64,000 bases of DNA from NCBI GenBank assembly GCA_963969595.1, contig OZ018417.1, positions 12,898,501 through 12,962,500 of the forward strand. Direction: 5' to 3'. Positions 1 to 12,528 of the stretch are shown piece by piece; position 1 is the stretch's first letter, and every line of letters starts with the position of its first letter. A program made the translations under genes and the position numbers. Source of the stretch: Neckera pumila (Eukaryota; Streptophyta; Bryopsida; Hypnales; Neckeraceae). The notes beneath the pieces are model-generated. The model searched no databases. It was given only the letters and a program-made list of their open reading frames with translations, and was not told where the DNA came from.

Positions 1-2643
1 ATAACTGGGAACCACATACAGTGAATTTCAAAACAAAGAGCACATTGCCAATTAAGTGCAACACTCTTACAAGCGATCGAAGCCTGTACTGACCTGCAAG
101 TGCACGGCTTTCTCAAGTCAGCTTGCTGCCGGGATTGCTGCAACCTTCGTGATGGTATGGAAACGTTTGCACATTCAAACTCTGTCTGGGTCCTAAGGAT
201 TGTAACAAAAATGAAACAAAAACTGTGCGGATTTAATTGTGAGGAAGACCTAATGCAGGATCACATGAATGTGTTGTGCTTCATGGAATTAGCAAGTTCG
301 GCGGAAGGGTCAGGAAGGGGAAGGGGAAGCGGTTGTAACACGGAACTGACAGTTCATCTTGCCAACTGTAGCCGTGGAGAAGGTAACTGTATCTAAAATC
401 CTCCGGATAAGTTATTTAGTATGGTTCCCATTATAAAACTAATTTCGTTGGATCTTTTTGGAAGTCAAATGGGGATATAAGATTTTTGTTGCGTGCATTG
501 TTTGGACAATGTATGAATAAACTATGAATTTTCAAAGAGCTAAAAATAAGTGGACCCAAAATTGGTCCTAGGCTCTTATGTTCATAAGGCTCACATTTTA
601 GGCAAGAGTCCAGATGGGACGGTTTTGCAAACATATCACAATTAGGTGTTCTCACCTTGACATCACCGAATATCTCAAAACTCAAATCAAATGAAGCCAA
701 ACTTCTTATAAAATCAAATGCAATCATTCCTTTGTTGGCTCTAGACTAAAGAGGAGGAGGCTTTGCATTGACAAAATTACATGTAGAAAAGTTTGAATTG
801 GATTGTATACAATAAGCAAGCCAATACTACAAGTAACTAATTGATTTGCTCAAGCTTCTTCTTTCAGTTGATATTGAATGAACATTTGAATTTGCAAGGT
901 TGCAACTCATTTAATGAGATATATTTTACTCAGTTGTTTCTCATGCAATTTTCAAAGTCAAATGAACTCTGCATCAACTTCTACCCTCCATATTTCTTAT
1001 TATATACCTCCAATCTTTGAATTGATTAAAATTGAATACTTAGTGGTCTATGATGGTATGTACTAAACTGGTTATTAATTACACTACTTATAGGATGTCG
1101 AAGGAAAAACAAAAGATGAAAACTAAAGATCTACCTTAAAATGATATTTCTTATAACAATGTGGACTTCAATAAGAGATTGTAGTTCTATGCCAAACAAA
1201 CAAGCATATATATCATGTGTACCACCCTTATTCTCTTAGTTTCTTCTTTGCACCAGAATGGCTCCAAACTTTACTTGAGTCTCTAATTCTAATAAACTTT
1301 GCCTAATATTATTGTTATTGTTAGTTTGGTAGCTACATCATGCTTTTGACAATTTACAACAAAATTGCTTTAAAATTTTGCAAAATAATTTCATTTCCTC
1401 CTCAAATTTCCAAAAGACTTGAAGCTACACCAAAGTGCAGCATTTGACATAATCTGGCAGTATTTTAGCCCACAGAAAATGCAAAGCATGATGTGGATGA
1501 AACAAAGCAAGCCTTGTACTTATAGCTCGCAGCACAGTCTCACAAGGCTAACATGGTGACGATAAACCTTGGATTACTGCCGGCATTGGTACACATCAAT
1601 GAACAAGAGACCTGAAAGCTGAATACTACTGACTATGCAGTCACTAAGGAACCCATTCCAGAGGCTCCATTTCCAGAAGGTTGAAAACTTAGCCACTTAA
1701 AATACATATGCCATCCAAACTTGTAATTTGTAAGTAATGACCAAGAACGTACAGGTTCTCTGAACAGTGTGGAGATAATTCTAGACACAGTACTCAGGGT
1801 TTAAAGGGGTAGTCTAGGGTTGTGAATGACACCTTACTACGGCTTCAAACTTCAACAATGCATACCTTACTCACATGCTAGATTACTAGCTACCCAAATG
1901 ATCCATACTTTAGTACACAAGCACCCTCTCAAAAATGGGGACAAGACCTGACCTAAAAAACATCCATTCTAATCACGAAATTCGCTGAAAGGAATGGGGT
2001 TCTACCTTAGATGACAGCAACCTCTCAACTGATCGATCGAATACGATAAAATCAAAGCTCCCCAACTCAGTGTGCTATAAGAGTTTCACGGTTTTCTTGG
2101 CCCTTGATTCCGAGTCCAAAAACCTTGGACTCCAAATTTGTTGTTGCTTCGAGATCCTCCAAAGAGATTCCAAGCCTCCATTTTGGGAGCTCAGACTCTT
2201 GACACGCCATAATAGACTCCAATTTCTCCATATCTTTGGTACGCAGGCAGCATCTATATACAAATGTTGGAGCAGTGCCAAGGTAGATGAGAGGATCGTA
2301 AGGTAGTCCTCCCAATTACGCTAGGAATTCAATAGCGTCACTTGGTCCGATATGTACCTGTAGTGGAAGAATTTTAATTTTTCAAAACATCTGTCAAGAA
2401 TACCTATATGTACATGACTCAAAAATCAAACCAATCAAGTCTAATCAAGTCCATCATTGAAATTTGCAAAGTAAGGTAACCACATGTACTCCATTTCTTT
2501 TGCAATCGGTATCCAAGTAATGCAATCTCTCGTGCGTCGGAACCGCCAACAAGAGCATACAACAAGAATTGACCAATCTAACAAAATAAACTCTTCAAAA
2601 CAGCAACAAAAAAACGGAGTCGTGACCCTTACCAGCCTAAAAA
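1..2643. other. region without a supported gene
   Basis: AT-rich sequence. Short open frames occur on both strands (for example minus 431-727 and minus 2067-2315), but none has a recognisable motif or a convincing splice context. The part below 2644 may include the 3' untranslated region of the minus-strand gene that ends there. A short minus frame near 1625-1690 (ending GNGASGMGSLVTA) looks protein-like and could be a terminal exon, but I could not connect it to anything. Confidence 0.4.
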
Positions 2644-4157
2644 CTAGTACGAATCCCACACAGAGCGCGGCTTAGGGAATAGCGCGACGCGCTCCGCGAA
2701 CTCAATGTCGAGCGAGTTCCTTGGCGCTTCCATCCCACTCTCGAATTCCATAGACACGCGACGCACCTTCTCCTCAAAAGAAGCGCGCGCCACGCGCCTT
2801 GAGATTGCTTGCACTGTCAGTTCGTAATCTTCGCCCCCGTCATGGTGATGCTGGTGATGCTGATGGTGGTGATGGTGGCGATGGTGATGGGAAACGCCAT
2901 TAGTGGTCTCGTGAAGAGTGGTAGTAGTAGTAGCCGCGAACGCCGCCGCCCAAGCTTGGTCCTGAGTAAAGGGCGCCTTGAAGCTGAGCTTCAAGAAATG
3001 GCGCCCGTCTTTCGAAACGGGGAAGTCGTAGCCACCGAAGAGAGCATCGAACTGGGCGACGTCGATGTGGGTGCTGGGGACATGGCGCTGAGGATTGGTG
3101 CCAGGGGATTTAGGAGATTTAGGAGATTTAGGGGATTTAGGGGATTTAGGGGTCCGTGCTTTGTGAGGCTTCGAATCGTGAGGGGCGACTCGAGATTGAA
3201 GCTTGTGGAGACCGTGGAAGAGGGTGCCGTCCAGGTGAAGGGAGTGGACGAAACTCCTCCACAGGGTAGACTGCGAGGCTTCCTTGGGTGACTTGAAAGC
3301 GGGCTTCATGGCGCCGACGACATCCTCGTGGAGAAATCTGGTGTGGGTCAGGAAAAAGAATGGTTATTCCGATGCAATTTTCCAGAAATTTCGAGGTGAA
3401 TTACTGTCATACCCGTAGAGGTTCTGATGGTTTTGTATCCTGCAGTAATTGGAGTATGCTAGAGTATCTGGATGAATCCGTCTTTCGGTGGAAAAGCAGG
3501 ACATTCAGGAACTCCAGGTGGTGAGATTGAAGAAGTCTCAGTGGAATACCCAAATAAATTTGTTCATGGTTTTTGTTTTCGGATGTGAGGTGCATACAAT
3601 GCAAGATACCAGAAGTGTACACAAAAATCATCAAGAATGTTTCACCAGAGACTCGAATAGTACCTGGCTTTCAGAATCTCTTGCTTCGGGGAATACACAA
3701 CCACAGCTCCTGCTTCTACTTCTTTCCGAACCCCAGGATGCGTCGCTTCGTCGAGCGTCTTCAGCAGCGAGTCCAGCTCGAATGAATCGAAGAGCGTGCT
3801 GTCCGCATTCCACCGCACTGCCACCACCTCCTTCATGGACGACCCGTGCGTGATCTCCTGCTTCATCTGCGCCTCGATCTTGAATCGTGTGGGACGTCGG
3901 ACGCCAACGGGGTTGTAGCTATGGAGATGACCAGGATTCGCCCGTCCGTCGCCTCCTCCATTGTGCTGGAACACGGCCCACGCCACCGCCTTGGTCGTCT
4001 CTGCGTTCTGGACCGAGTCCGCTGCATTCGGCTGCTGTTTCGCCCGAACTATCTGGAGCCGGTTCCGCAAGCTGCTGGGCGGCTTTATCCGAGGGGGCTT
4101 GCGCTCAACTCCTCGAGACCACATGTCATGCAGACTCGAGCGGGTACGCAAATGCAT
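2644..4157 (-). CDS. hypothetical two-exon gene, 395 aa, SPK-repeat and His-rich
   Basis: I do not recognise the family. Exon 1 is 4157-3664 (ATG at 4157-4155) and exon 2 is 3337-2644 (TAG stop). The donor reads AG|gtacta. The acceptor is a strong pyrimidine tract followed by cag|ATTTCTC. Phase 2 joins exactly and keeps the frame open for 395 codons. Visible features are a basic N-terminus with MWSRGVERKPPRIKPPSSLR, a middle block with SFELDSLLKTLDE, an SPK repeat (about residues 215-232), the segment DVAQFDALFGGYDFPVS, a run of about 15 residues that are mostly His, and a C-terminus ending PKPRSVWDSY. The exons are more GC-rich than their surroundings, which supports coding. There is no signal peptide or membrane segment. 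The two exons could instead be two separate genes, but the matching splice phase argues against that. Confidence 0.6.
2836..2893 (-). repeat. GTGATG-type triplet tract coding the His-rich run
   Basis: On the plus strand this is a run of ggtgatg-like triplets. On the minus strand it encodes mostly His with some Gln and Arg inside exon 2 of the 395-codon gene. Its length is likely to vary between individuals. Confidence 0.6.
3104..3148 (-). repeat. 9-bp tandem repeat coding SPK units
   Basis: Five 9-bp units of ggggattta or ggagattta follow one another. On the coding (minus) strand each reads Lys-Ser-Pro. This in-frame minisatellite gives a basic, proline-rich segment of the kind seen in DNA-binding tails and in targets of proline-directed kinases; the role is inference. 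Confidence 0.7.
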
Positions 4158-5466
4158 CACTCAAATGCACGCAAATGCTCAGAATGCGCGCACGTTCTGT
4201 CCCTTGGTGCTTACTCAGCTTCTGCGGCGGGGATCCGAGAATCGAGCCCTAATCTAGCTATTTAGCCTCATCGGGTTCATCTTGAAATGGCCACAACGAT
4301 GTGCACGGTGCAGAGGCGTGAGCTGAACGCGAGGTGGCAGCATCAATTTAGGGGTAGCAGAATGTCTGAGTGCAAGACCGAGACAGCACACGATTTGGGC
4401 ACCGCGACTTCCAGTTACTATGAGAGGCCTAGGACGTGGAGGAGAAGAGATCCTGGAGCTCAGAATATTTGGAAACAGACAAGACCCGTCGTCGTAAACT
4501 GTGACACGCCCAGGCTGTTGAATCCAAGCTTCCAGACGCCCAAAGGTGTCGCATTTCGCACCAGCCTCAGACTCGAATTCCAAAAGCTTTCGACACAAGG
4601 ATACATAACAAGTGCGCTACTGCGAGACGAAGAGGATTTAAGCAGTTGACGCAGTTTCACGGCGCCCAGAACTACTGCAAGGAGAGATTCTGGGACTCAG
4701 AATTCCAAGCTACAATTCGGAAACAAACTGTTTAAGCCAGACAAATCATGGGTGATATCGTGAACTGCGAGTCCAAGCAGCCTAATAAAGTATCTAAAAG
4801 CCCTCCTCCAGCCTTCAGCCTCCCGCCAGATTGATGCTCATTCCCCTAACAAGATATTTTCCTGTGACACCTCCTATTGCCTCTCCAATTCCCCTGCCAC
4901 AACCCACAGGCGCAAGTTGCCCAAGCGTACTCCGATTCCGAACCACGTGAAAACTGCAAGTACCCCAGCATGTCATCACGTGAAGAGATCGGATACATCG
5001 AAGTCACGTTGAAGGGTGTCAGATGACTTAGCTTCAACTGGGACTGCAACCTTCAGACACAACCACTGCAACTCCCTGCAACTTATCAGAGCTACTAGGA
5101 ATTCGGCTTCGGTTGTTGAGAGAAGCGAATCTCTCTCTCTGGTTTAGTTTAGTTTAGTTTAAGTTAAGTCTCGGCTCAGCTGATCCACACGGCGCAGAAG
5201 CGGCGGCTAATAACAACCAAATCTTATAATATAAAAGTAAAGTTTAGTCCAGTTCTGTCCTGGCTAAGTTAGTTGAGGGCGTGATTACTGTAAGTTGGTG
5301 GCTTGGTGCACGAGTGGACGGGACATGGTATTGGAGGAATCTGAAGGCGCATCGTCGTCCAGTCGATTAGCATTGTCGATAAGCATCCCGTCAAAAGCTC
5401 ATCATTGTGGCGCGAGATTGTCGCATTTCGTTGCGGTATCTGCAAAGAGGCCGCTGATGGGCACTG
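4158..5466. other. upstream region of the 395-codon gene
   Basis: Moderately GC-rich with no clear TATA element. It holds overlapping short frames on both strands (4254-4598 minus, 4287-4649 plus) with no recognisable domain, and a CT run followed by TTTAG units at about 5130-5165. By position it should contain the promoter and 5' untranslated region of the gene at 2644-4157. Confidence 0.35.
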
Positions 5467-5510
5467 TAAAGACACCCTAAAGACACCCTAAAGACACCCT
5501 AAAGACACCC
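5467..5510 (+). repeat. four perfect 11-bp tandem units
   Basis: The unit taaagacaccc is repeated four times without mismatch. No gene is attached to it. Confidence 0.9.
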
Positions 5511-6849
5511 GTACAGATTCCTGTCCACTAGGGACACTGCATCTACGTGAACACCTACGCAGAACACCTACGACATTCGACATCCGGTCTTGTGGTACGC
5601 AAAGGCGGAAAGGCCGTGCAAAAGCTCCAAAAGTTTCACCGTGGGGAAGAAGTGTAAAAATCTGGCCCTATTGAGGAGCGGTTATTTGAGTATTTCGTCA
5701 TCTATCTGGCCATACTAATTCGAGGGCCTTGATGCGAAGTATGAATATAAAGACTTTGTTGCAACCAAAATTAGGCTTTCCATATCTCTAATCCATACAT
5801 GACGCTAAGGCTAAAAATTGACTCATGGATGATTTGCATGTTCACTATAAAAACAAAGAATGCATCTATTGGTTCAATAATCGGAGTATTTTGGTGACTA
5901 CCTTGGTCATGGGGGTTGCATCTTTTAATTAAGGGTTCAAGTTTAGAATTTACATCCAACCTTTTCTTCTCCTTTCAAATATGAATGGACTTGTTGAGGT
6001 TATAGAAAATGCGGGTTGGATTGGGGACCTAACATTGTTTACCAATGAAGCAGGGATCCCTTTCGCATCCTTAAAAAGGGGACCCTTTGAGTGAACAAAA
6101 TTATCTTCTGTGACTCTTGAATCAATTCCCAATCCTTGAATTAATTGATAAGTCCCTCCCCAGTTCCACGCATCTAGCAAAGCAAAGTACCTTCAGCTCT
6201 CAAGCATCTAGCAAAGCAAAGTACCTTCCGCGCATGGGGAGGACGATTGCCTGGTTAAACTGACTCTCTTCTACGGCTCCTGCATGAGCCTAGACTTCTG
6301 CTGACAATTTTTGCATTTTCATTGGAACCCGTAATCTGGAAGGAATCCCAGTTTTCTAGGAGCCATTCTGGCTGTTTTGTGACAAATCCGCCTCTTCAAA
6401 GTCCAAACTGAATGATGGTTGACCTGCATCTGCTGCTCAGTTCAGCATCTGCTTTACTGATCGACAATTGCAGTCCACAAAATTGGCTCTCCAATGAGCA
6501 GGAGCTCCTGGCTTTGGGATTGCTTTTGCCGTTTGTTTGGCTCGTCGTTGTCGCCATTTCGTGTGAATGGCCTGATGGCCGGCATCAGGTGCATGAATAC
6601 GCGTGCCACTCCTGCATGAATTTTGAAAATTCTGCCAATTAGGTTCTTGTAGCAGCCCCCGGTCTTCATGAACTAAATTCCATTGGCTTAGTAACGCCCA
6701 CGTCGGCTTTATCAGAGGGATCATGATCTGGTTAGCGAATAACTTCTGTTTCCACTTTACACACGTTTAAGTTAGCTGTTTAGCATTCTTGTTAGTAGAC
6801 TGCAGATTGGGCTTCCAAATGGGCGTGTCAGGCCGATGCACGGGTGCAC
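5511..6849. other. intergenic, no gene seen
   Basis: No recognisable coding exon. The short frames near 6412-6724 on both strands overlap each other and carry no motif. The only structure seen is the 25-bp duplication at 6170-6228. Confidence 0.4.
6170..6228 (+). repeat. 25-bp direct repeat, 34-bp period
   Basis: Identical 25-bp copies beginning gcatctagcaaagcaaag lie at 6170-6194 and 6204-6228. This is a small local duplication. Confidence 0.85.
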
Positions 6850-7310
6850 CGAAGAAGACGTACTCGAAAAGCCAGGGTTTTAGGGTTTCATGTCTCCGGG
6901 CAGTGCAGAAAGAAAGCGATCGACACGAGTGCTCGACAGACATGGAGGAACTATGTGTATAAGAACTCATGGATTCATTCAAATTGGAGCGATCCTTTCC
7001 AAGGATTTTGGAGCAATTAGCGATTCCATTGTGAATGGGGAATATGTCCCTAAAAATTACCTCAAAAAAAACTTAGGGTTTAGACCCAAAGAAGACTCTA
7101 AAAGCCAGGGTTTTAGGGTTTCATGTCTTCGAAAGGGATCGACACTGGAGTCATGAAGCTCGACAGATATGGAGGAACTCCGTCACCAAATGTGTATGAG
7201 AACTCATGGATTCATTCAAATTGGAGCGATCTTTTCCAAAGATTTTTGGAGCAATTCAGCGATTCCATTGCGAATGGGGAATATGTCCCAAAACGTTACT
7301 TCCAAAAAAG
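6850..7310 (+). repeat. tandem duplication, about 233-bp period
   Basis: Two diverged copies start near 6850 and 7088. Both contain agccagggttttagggtttc, later aactcatggattcattcaaa, and then aatggggaatatgtccc. In the second copy a plus-strand frame (7123-7335) reads NSWIHSNWSDLFQRFLEQF. The first copy is frameshifted at the equivalent place, so this may be a fossil coding segment. I do not recognise the protein. Confidence 0.75.
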
Positions 7311-7527
7311 TACGATAAAACTGTACCACTTTTGATTTCACCTATCTCTAAATATCATTTTATGTTTTGTCACCGAACCTCAGGTTTTTTTGGGGAACTA
7401 ACTAGCCCAATTCAAAATAATTCTCTACTTTCACTATCATGTCTCAAGAAGTTGCATACATAATGTGACAAGAAGAAGTTCAATGAGTATGAAAATTGTA
7501 GTAGGGCACACATCATTCCTTGCACTA

Positions 7528-7969
7528 AGGTAAAGCAATCCATTGTGGTCAGAATTAGGAGTTTGCCATCATTCCATCACCGAAGTTTTTCAATTTTTTT
7601 TCCATTTGAAGACAAGTATGAGAATTTGTGAAGGCAATTGAAATCATAATTTTCAAACAAAGTATGAATTAGCTATGAATTTCTCAAGTGTTTAGCCCAA
7701 AGAAGTCAGCAAACTACTCCAAAACCAACTGCAAGTGCATCCATAATACTCACCTACCTCTTCTAAAGGAGACAATTTTTTTTTATATGTGGATGGCCAT
7801 AAAAAGTCACTTCCTACAATGACTTACATTGAAATTACTGCATGTTCCTAATAAGGTCACAAATTACTCCATTGAAGTTAGGTGAGATATTGATTGTGGT
7901 TAGAAAAACCACAATAGGGTCATCATGTGTCCCCCATGGGTCATTTGACCACAATGTGCTGCTTTACTT
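7528..7969. mobile_element. TA-flanked MITE, AGGTAAA family, copy 1
   Basis: A 442-bp element bounded by inverted repeats (AGGTAAAGCAATCCATTGTG at the left, with the complement of the right end similar) and flanked by TA on both sides. Two more copies of nearly the same size are at 36630-38005 and 62862-63304. It has no coding capacity. Inverted termini with a TA target duplication suggest a non-autonomous Tc1/mariner-type element; the superfamily is inferred from the duplication alone. Confidence 0.75.
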
Positions 7970-9054
7970 TAACAAAAACGAGTTTGGATTCCTACACTCT
8001 TTTTGATAGTTTTCCAATACTAAAGTGTCAAAAACACATTGCAAAAAATCTTGTTTTTGACACTTTCAGTGTCAGAAACAATGTTGCAAAAAATGTATTG
8101 AAAACAAGTGATACCCTTTGGAAGTAGAGTAGCTTCTACCACCTCAAATACTTCTTTAATGTCACTTTTATAAGCAATGTTACTGGTTGCCAACTTGCCA
8201 CAATGTTATAATCTCTCTATAATCAAGGATGATTTGTGTTGCTGATAAGTTACACCGAGGAGTAATTTTATCCCCTAAAGATTCAAAGTCTTGGAATGGA
8301 TTTTTAAGAATTTTGGATAATTTTCTAAATTGCAAAGTTCTACAATAAGTTTTTAAAATTTCTTATAGAGGTAAAAGAATCTATTTGCTTTCAGGGTGTA
8401 TAATTTATATTTCAATTGTTGCCAAGAAAAAAGTTATAGGTACCTTCTTAAATTCAAAATGCTCAACTTTGAGTATCCAAAAAAACTCAAATTTTTTATT
8501 TTTTTATTTTTTTTCCTCACAAATTATATTCATGTCTGTATAGAAAAGCTTCAAATTTTAGACTGAAAAAGAAGAGGGCCTCAACAAGGCCACCAAATTT
8601 GGACCAGCACTGCAAATAAATAATAATATTTTTTTGAAAGAAAATTGAAATTATAACCTAACGTAGCACCTAACATGACCTCAGATGCCATATTAGATTG
8701 CAAATTTTTAATTTTAAAAATATTTTTATCAAAAAATACTATTTTCTTATTTGCGATTTTTGCACTAGTGGTCCAAAGTCTAGCGGCCCTTTTAAGGCCC
8801 CATTCTTTTCTAATGTGATTCATTCAATTTGGATTAGTCATATGAAATTTATAAAGAGTCTTGTTTTGAAGGCAATCAAGGCATCTTCTTGAATTTTTTT
8901 TGCATTTCCGAGCTCAATTTTACAATTTTTCAAAAAAAGAAGGGGCCATTACATATAGATTATTTGTTACAACAATCTCATTCTCAAAACTGACATGTTT
9001 GAATTCTATTTTAGAACTATTCAAGATTTAATTTCCCCTTCCATCTTGTATCTA
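7970..9054. other. AT-rich intergenic with a degenerate TIR-element relic
   Basis: No gene. From about 8265 the sequence resembles the TTAA-flanked element family described at 31108-31685. Shared landmarks are a ccccta-aag start, the phrase caattgttgccaagaaaaaag, and a later tract resembling agattatatttttgcc. The ends are too decayed to define. Confidence 0.35.
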
Positions 9055-9744
9055 GGATGATTGCAAAAAACACTTGAACTATTTTGCTTCACACTTCGTC
9101 ATAACTTTTGCATTTTGATTCCAAATAACTCAAGATTTATAGATAAGGTACTCATGACTATTATACACCATTTCTAATTTTTTGGAACTTTCAAAAATGT
9201 TTTATTGTCCAAAAACAGTCCCCAATTTGATATCATACTTGCCAATTTGGAAGGATAGAACTATTTAATACCCAAATAAACAAAATTTGGAGCTGAAATT
9301 TGCAAGAGACTGATTCTAGTATACATAAAGCTATTGTCCAAAGGAATTCTAAAAATAATTAATGTGGTGTGGAAATAAACTTCTTCCAACAGTCTTGTAT
9401 CTCAAAATATATAAAATATTATTTTGGTGTTTTTTTGGTGAATGACCATTTCCATAGAATTGTTACAAATTTCATATTTTGGTTTGATTTATTTAATTAA
9501 TTTTCTATTTTTAACTAATTAAAACATGAGAATATCTATTTTTTTGAGATTTGGCACTTTTCTAGTTTTGCTACTTAGAAAATTTTACTATGCTTTTCTT
9601 TTGGTGGTTACCTTCATCTTAAAGGTATATATATTGGTCATATTTTTTTAAAACTATTGTTTTTCCTTGTTTTAAAGTACTCCAGAAAAAAAGCATGATT
9701 ACTATGAAACTTAACAAAATCAATAGGTATTTTTTGTAATTACC
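9055..9744 (-). mobile_element. GGTGATTGC-family TIR element, copy A
   Basis: About 690 bp and matching the reverse complement of the 719-bp element at 39790-40508 along its length. Landmarks are gatgattgcaaaaaacac at the left, then tgaatgaccatttcc in the middle, and a decayed right end (gtaattacc). A third relative is at 44690-45257. No coding frame of note. Confidence 0.6.
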
Positions 9745-10694
9745 TTCCCTTGTAATTGAAATCCAGTTGGGTGCAAGCTCATCTCTTTAGATGGATTTGA
9801 CTAAAATTGTGGAAGATTCAAAACTTATGTACCTTTTTTTTCCTAGTAGACAAAAGTGTTGTTTACATCATTCTCTCCTTTAGACTTAAAATTTAAACTT
9901 GAAGGTTTCACTACATGTATAATTTGTATTTTACCCGCATCCTGTGAAGGAATATTTTAGAGTAGATATCACTTTTTTTTCTTGAATATAAGGTACTCTA
10001 ATTATTATATAAATGCTAACACTCCATAATGAAAAGGGGGCATTCATTTCCTTTTAAAGCAAGGTATATTTGTTTGAATTTTCAATTCTTCAGCACACAC
10101 CAATATGCAAGAACAAAAACACTAACTTTCCAAATTATAACCTCACTATTAAATTCCACATATGTATTTCAAAATAAGGGTGGCATTTTTATTACAATCT
10201 TATACCATTCACCGATTTGCATTCTCAACCTTTGAGCAATCAATGACTACAACATTATGCATTCATTGTATAAAATTGATTCTAGTCTCTCTCGTTTTGC
10301 TAGAAAATTATTAGTCTTGGATGTTTTTTAGGTAACGCTTTTGAATGAAGTGGGTGCTATGTTACTCTTAAACTTTGAAAAACGACATATGTTTTAGAAT
10401 ACCCTTTGGTAGTTGTAATGTCATGAATGGCTTTATTGGTAACCTATGCTAAATGAAATAGTTTTCAATTTGTTTTCCCACTATTTTGTTGGGCCCCTAT
10501 ATTTGGACATATGTATTTTCTAAATCTATACAAAGTGAGCCTTTAGGAATTTTGAATACAAAGTTTAATTCCTTGGCCTCCTCAATTTTAAAACTCTCAT
10601 TGTAAAAAGCTTGAAATCCATGGCTTCTCACCTCTAATGAAAGAGGCATGAAATTAGATTGCCTTACCTAGATATATAAATTACCTCATAGATC
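9745..10694. other. AT-rich intergenic, nothing recognised
   Basis: No coding exon, RNA gene or clear repeat boundary seen. Confidence 0.4.
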
Positions 10695-10697
10695 ATT

Positions 10698-11043
10698 TAC
10701 TACAAGAGAAAGGGGTGTTTTAAGTATAGTTCTAGTAGTATCGTCTTTTAAGTGATGACTTTTAAGTAAGTTTTTTAGTAAAATTTTACTGAAAAGACTG
10801 TCTTTTTAGTAAAATTTTAGTAAAAAGTTTACTTAAAGGGAAAAAAAATCTTCTAAAGTCATAAATATTCAATATTCAATTGCTTTTAGAAGGAATTTCC
10901 AATTTATGGCAATTTTTAGCTAAATTTTACTAGAAACACATGTATTTCTAGTAAAATTTTGCTAAAAATTGCCTTAAAGGTCATTACTTAAAAAAGCCGA
11001 TACTACTAGGACTATATTTAAAACACCCCTTTCTCTTGTAGTA
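10698..11043. mobile_element. CACTA-type MITE, 346 bp
   Basis: The ends are TACTACAAGAGAAAGGGGTG and its complement, with inverted repeats extending about 45 bp and further internal inverted repeats (gtaaaattttac types). Flanking ATT (10695-10697 and 11044-11046) gives a 3-bp target duplication. A CACTA-like terminus with a 3-bp duplication is diagnostic of the CACTA/EnSpm superfamily. The element is non-coding, so it must depend on a transposase from elsewhere. Confidence 0.8.
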
Positions 11044-11609
11044 ATTGCTTATCCACATGGAGGCACATGCAACTCTTTGAACTAGGTCTTGAACTAGTGC
11101 ACTAATCTGTGCCATATACATGGCTTTAGAATGAATGCATCATTGAAGGCCTTATTTGTTAATTTGAGACAATATGGTTATTTTGAGACTTTGAAAATAA
11201 GGGTGTGAAGCTCTATTGAGGTACTAGTTGGTGAATCTAAAGATAAATAAAGCCTTTGCTTACAACAATGATAGAAATTACTAAACACGGTAAGGCAAAT
11301 GACTTAAACCAAGACAATGGAGTTATAAGAATACATCAAAACATCAGAAGTATTTTGCTGCTAAAGCACTCAGGAAATAGAAAAGCGAGTAAATTTACAT
11401 TCAGTAAGCTCCTTTAAGATGAATTTCATTTGAATGAATGAATTATAAACCTTTGAGTTTGTAAAGTCTATGTGATTGTAGAAATGAAGAGGCTCACTTT
11501 ACATAAAGCTCTCTACTTTCCTGAATCATTTTCTTTGTATGATATTTATCATGTTATTAATAGTAAACAAGGGTCAAAAGCGGATAGCTCCAAAATTTTT
11601 GTTCATTCA
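11044..11609. other. intergenic, nothing recognised
   Basis: AT-rich sequence between the MITE and the decayed gene. It may include the gene's 3' untranslated region (minus strand). No motif seen. Confidence 0.35.
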
Positions 11610-12528
11610 CTAAGCATCACTATTGACTGTATAATTGCCCTTCACTGCCTCCAACGCTTTTGGCTTATGGAGTGCTCTGAAGATATCCTCGCGCCGAGAA
11701 GGATAGTGCATCGCACCTCCAACTTCCACACTTTGAGATCCAGTGTCCATCCACTTCGGCTTGTAGGTGCTTTGTTGAACCTCGGAGGCAGAACGCGCTT
11801 TAGAACCTTTGGAAGGCAACCTAGGCAGCAACTTATTGACATTATTTATGTACGAACTCCCCGATCTAGTTGATTTAGAGTCCAAAGACCATCAATGATC
11901 TTGAAGATACCTTTGCTTGTGGACACTGTCTGTGGATGGCAACCGCCGGGCCCCGACAGACAGTGAAAGACAAGGTCGGCTATCCTCGAGCCGAGGCAAA
12001 CAAGGTGCAGTCAAAGACAAGTACTGTGCACTCATGGAAGTGACTCCACGATCAGCCACCGACTTTACACCGCTCACGTCAAATGTTGGTCGAGCTAGTG
12101 GCATAAAAGCACCAGCATCCTCGAGGTGAGGATCCACTGGAGCTTCGCCAATGGAGAGTTTGAGTCTCCGATTTGTTGTAGCTTCCGCTCAAGGAGTGGG
12201 TGAGAACGAGCTGTCTCGATTCGAGGATGCCTGTTTCAGAGGGGATGGAGAGCAGACGGGGGTCCGCACCGGTCCTTGATTCGGGGGACTGTCAACAACG
12301 TCGTCCTCTACTTCCCCCTTGTAGAAGTCAATGGCTGCGAATGCAACGTCCTTTGCGGTAAGCATCATGTAAGGTCTGGACAAAAGAGACGGTCTAGTGC
12401 TTCCTCCGCAGAAGTGCATTCAGATGATAGGGACAGCAACTTCTCCAATCTAGAAAGGAGGCTCCTAGACAGCTTCTATCGTTTGGTTGACAACACTACA
12501 GAAAGCGCTCCCACCTGCATGAAGTATA

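Noticed and set aside
100..396. 98-codon plus-strand frame starting from GTG
   Set aside because: No ATG at its start, no motif, and the region shows no splice sites around it.
2809..3291. 160-codon plus-strand frame with a Val/Met-rich start
   Set aside because: Antisense to exon 2 of the 395-codon gene. Its hydrophobic start is only the complement of the His tract.
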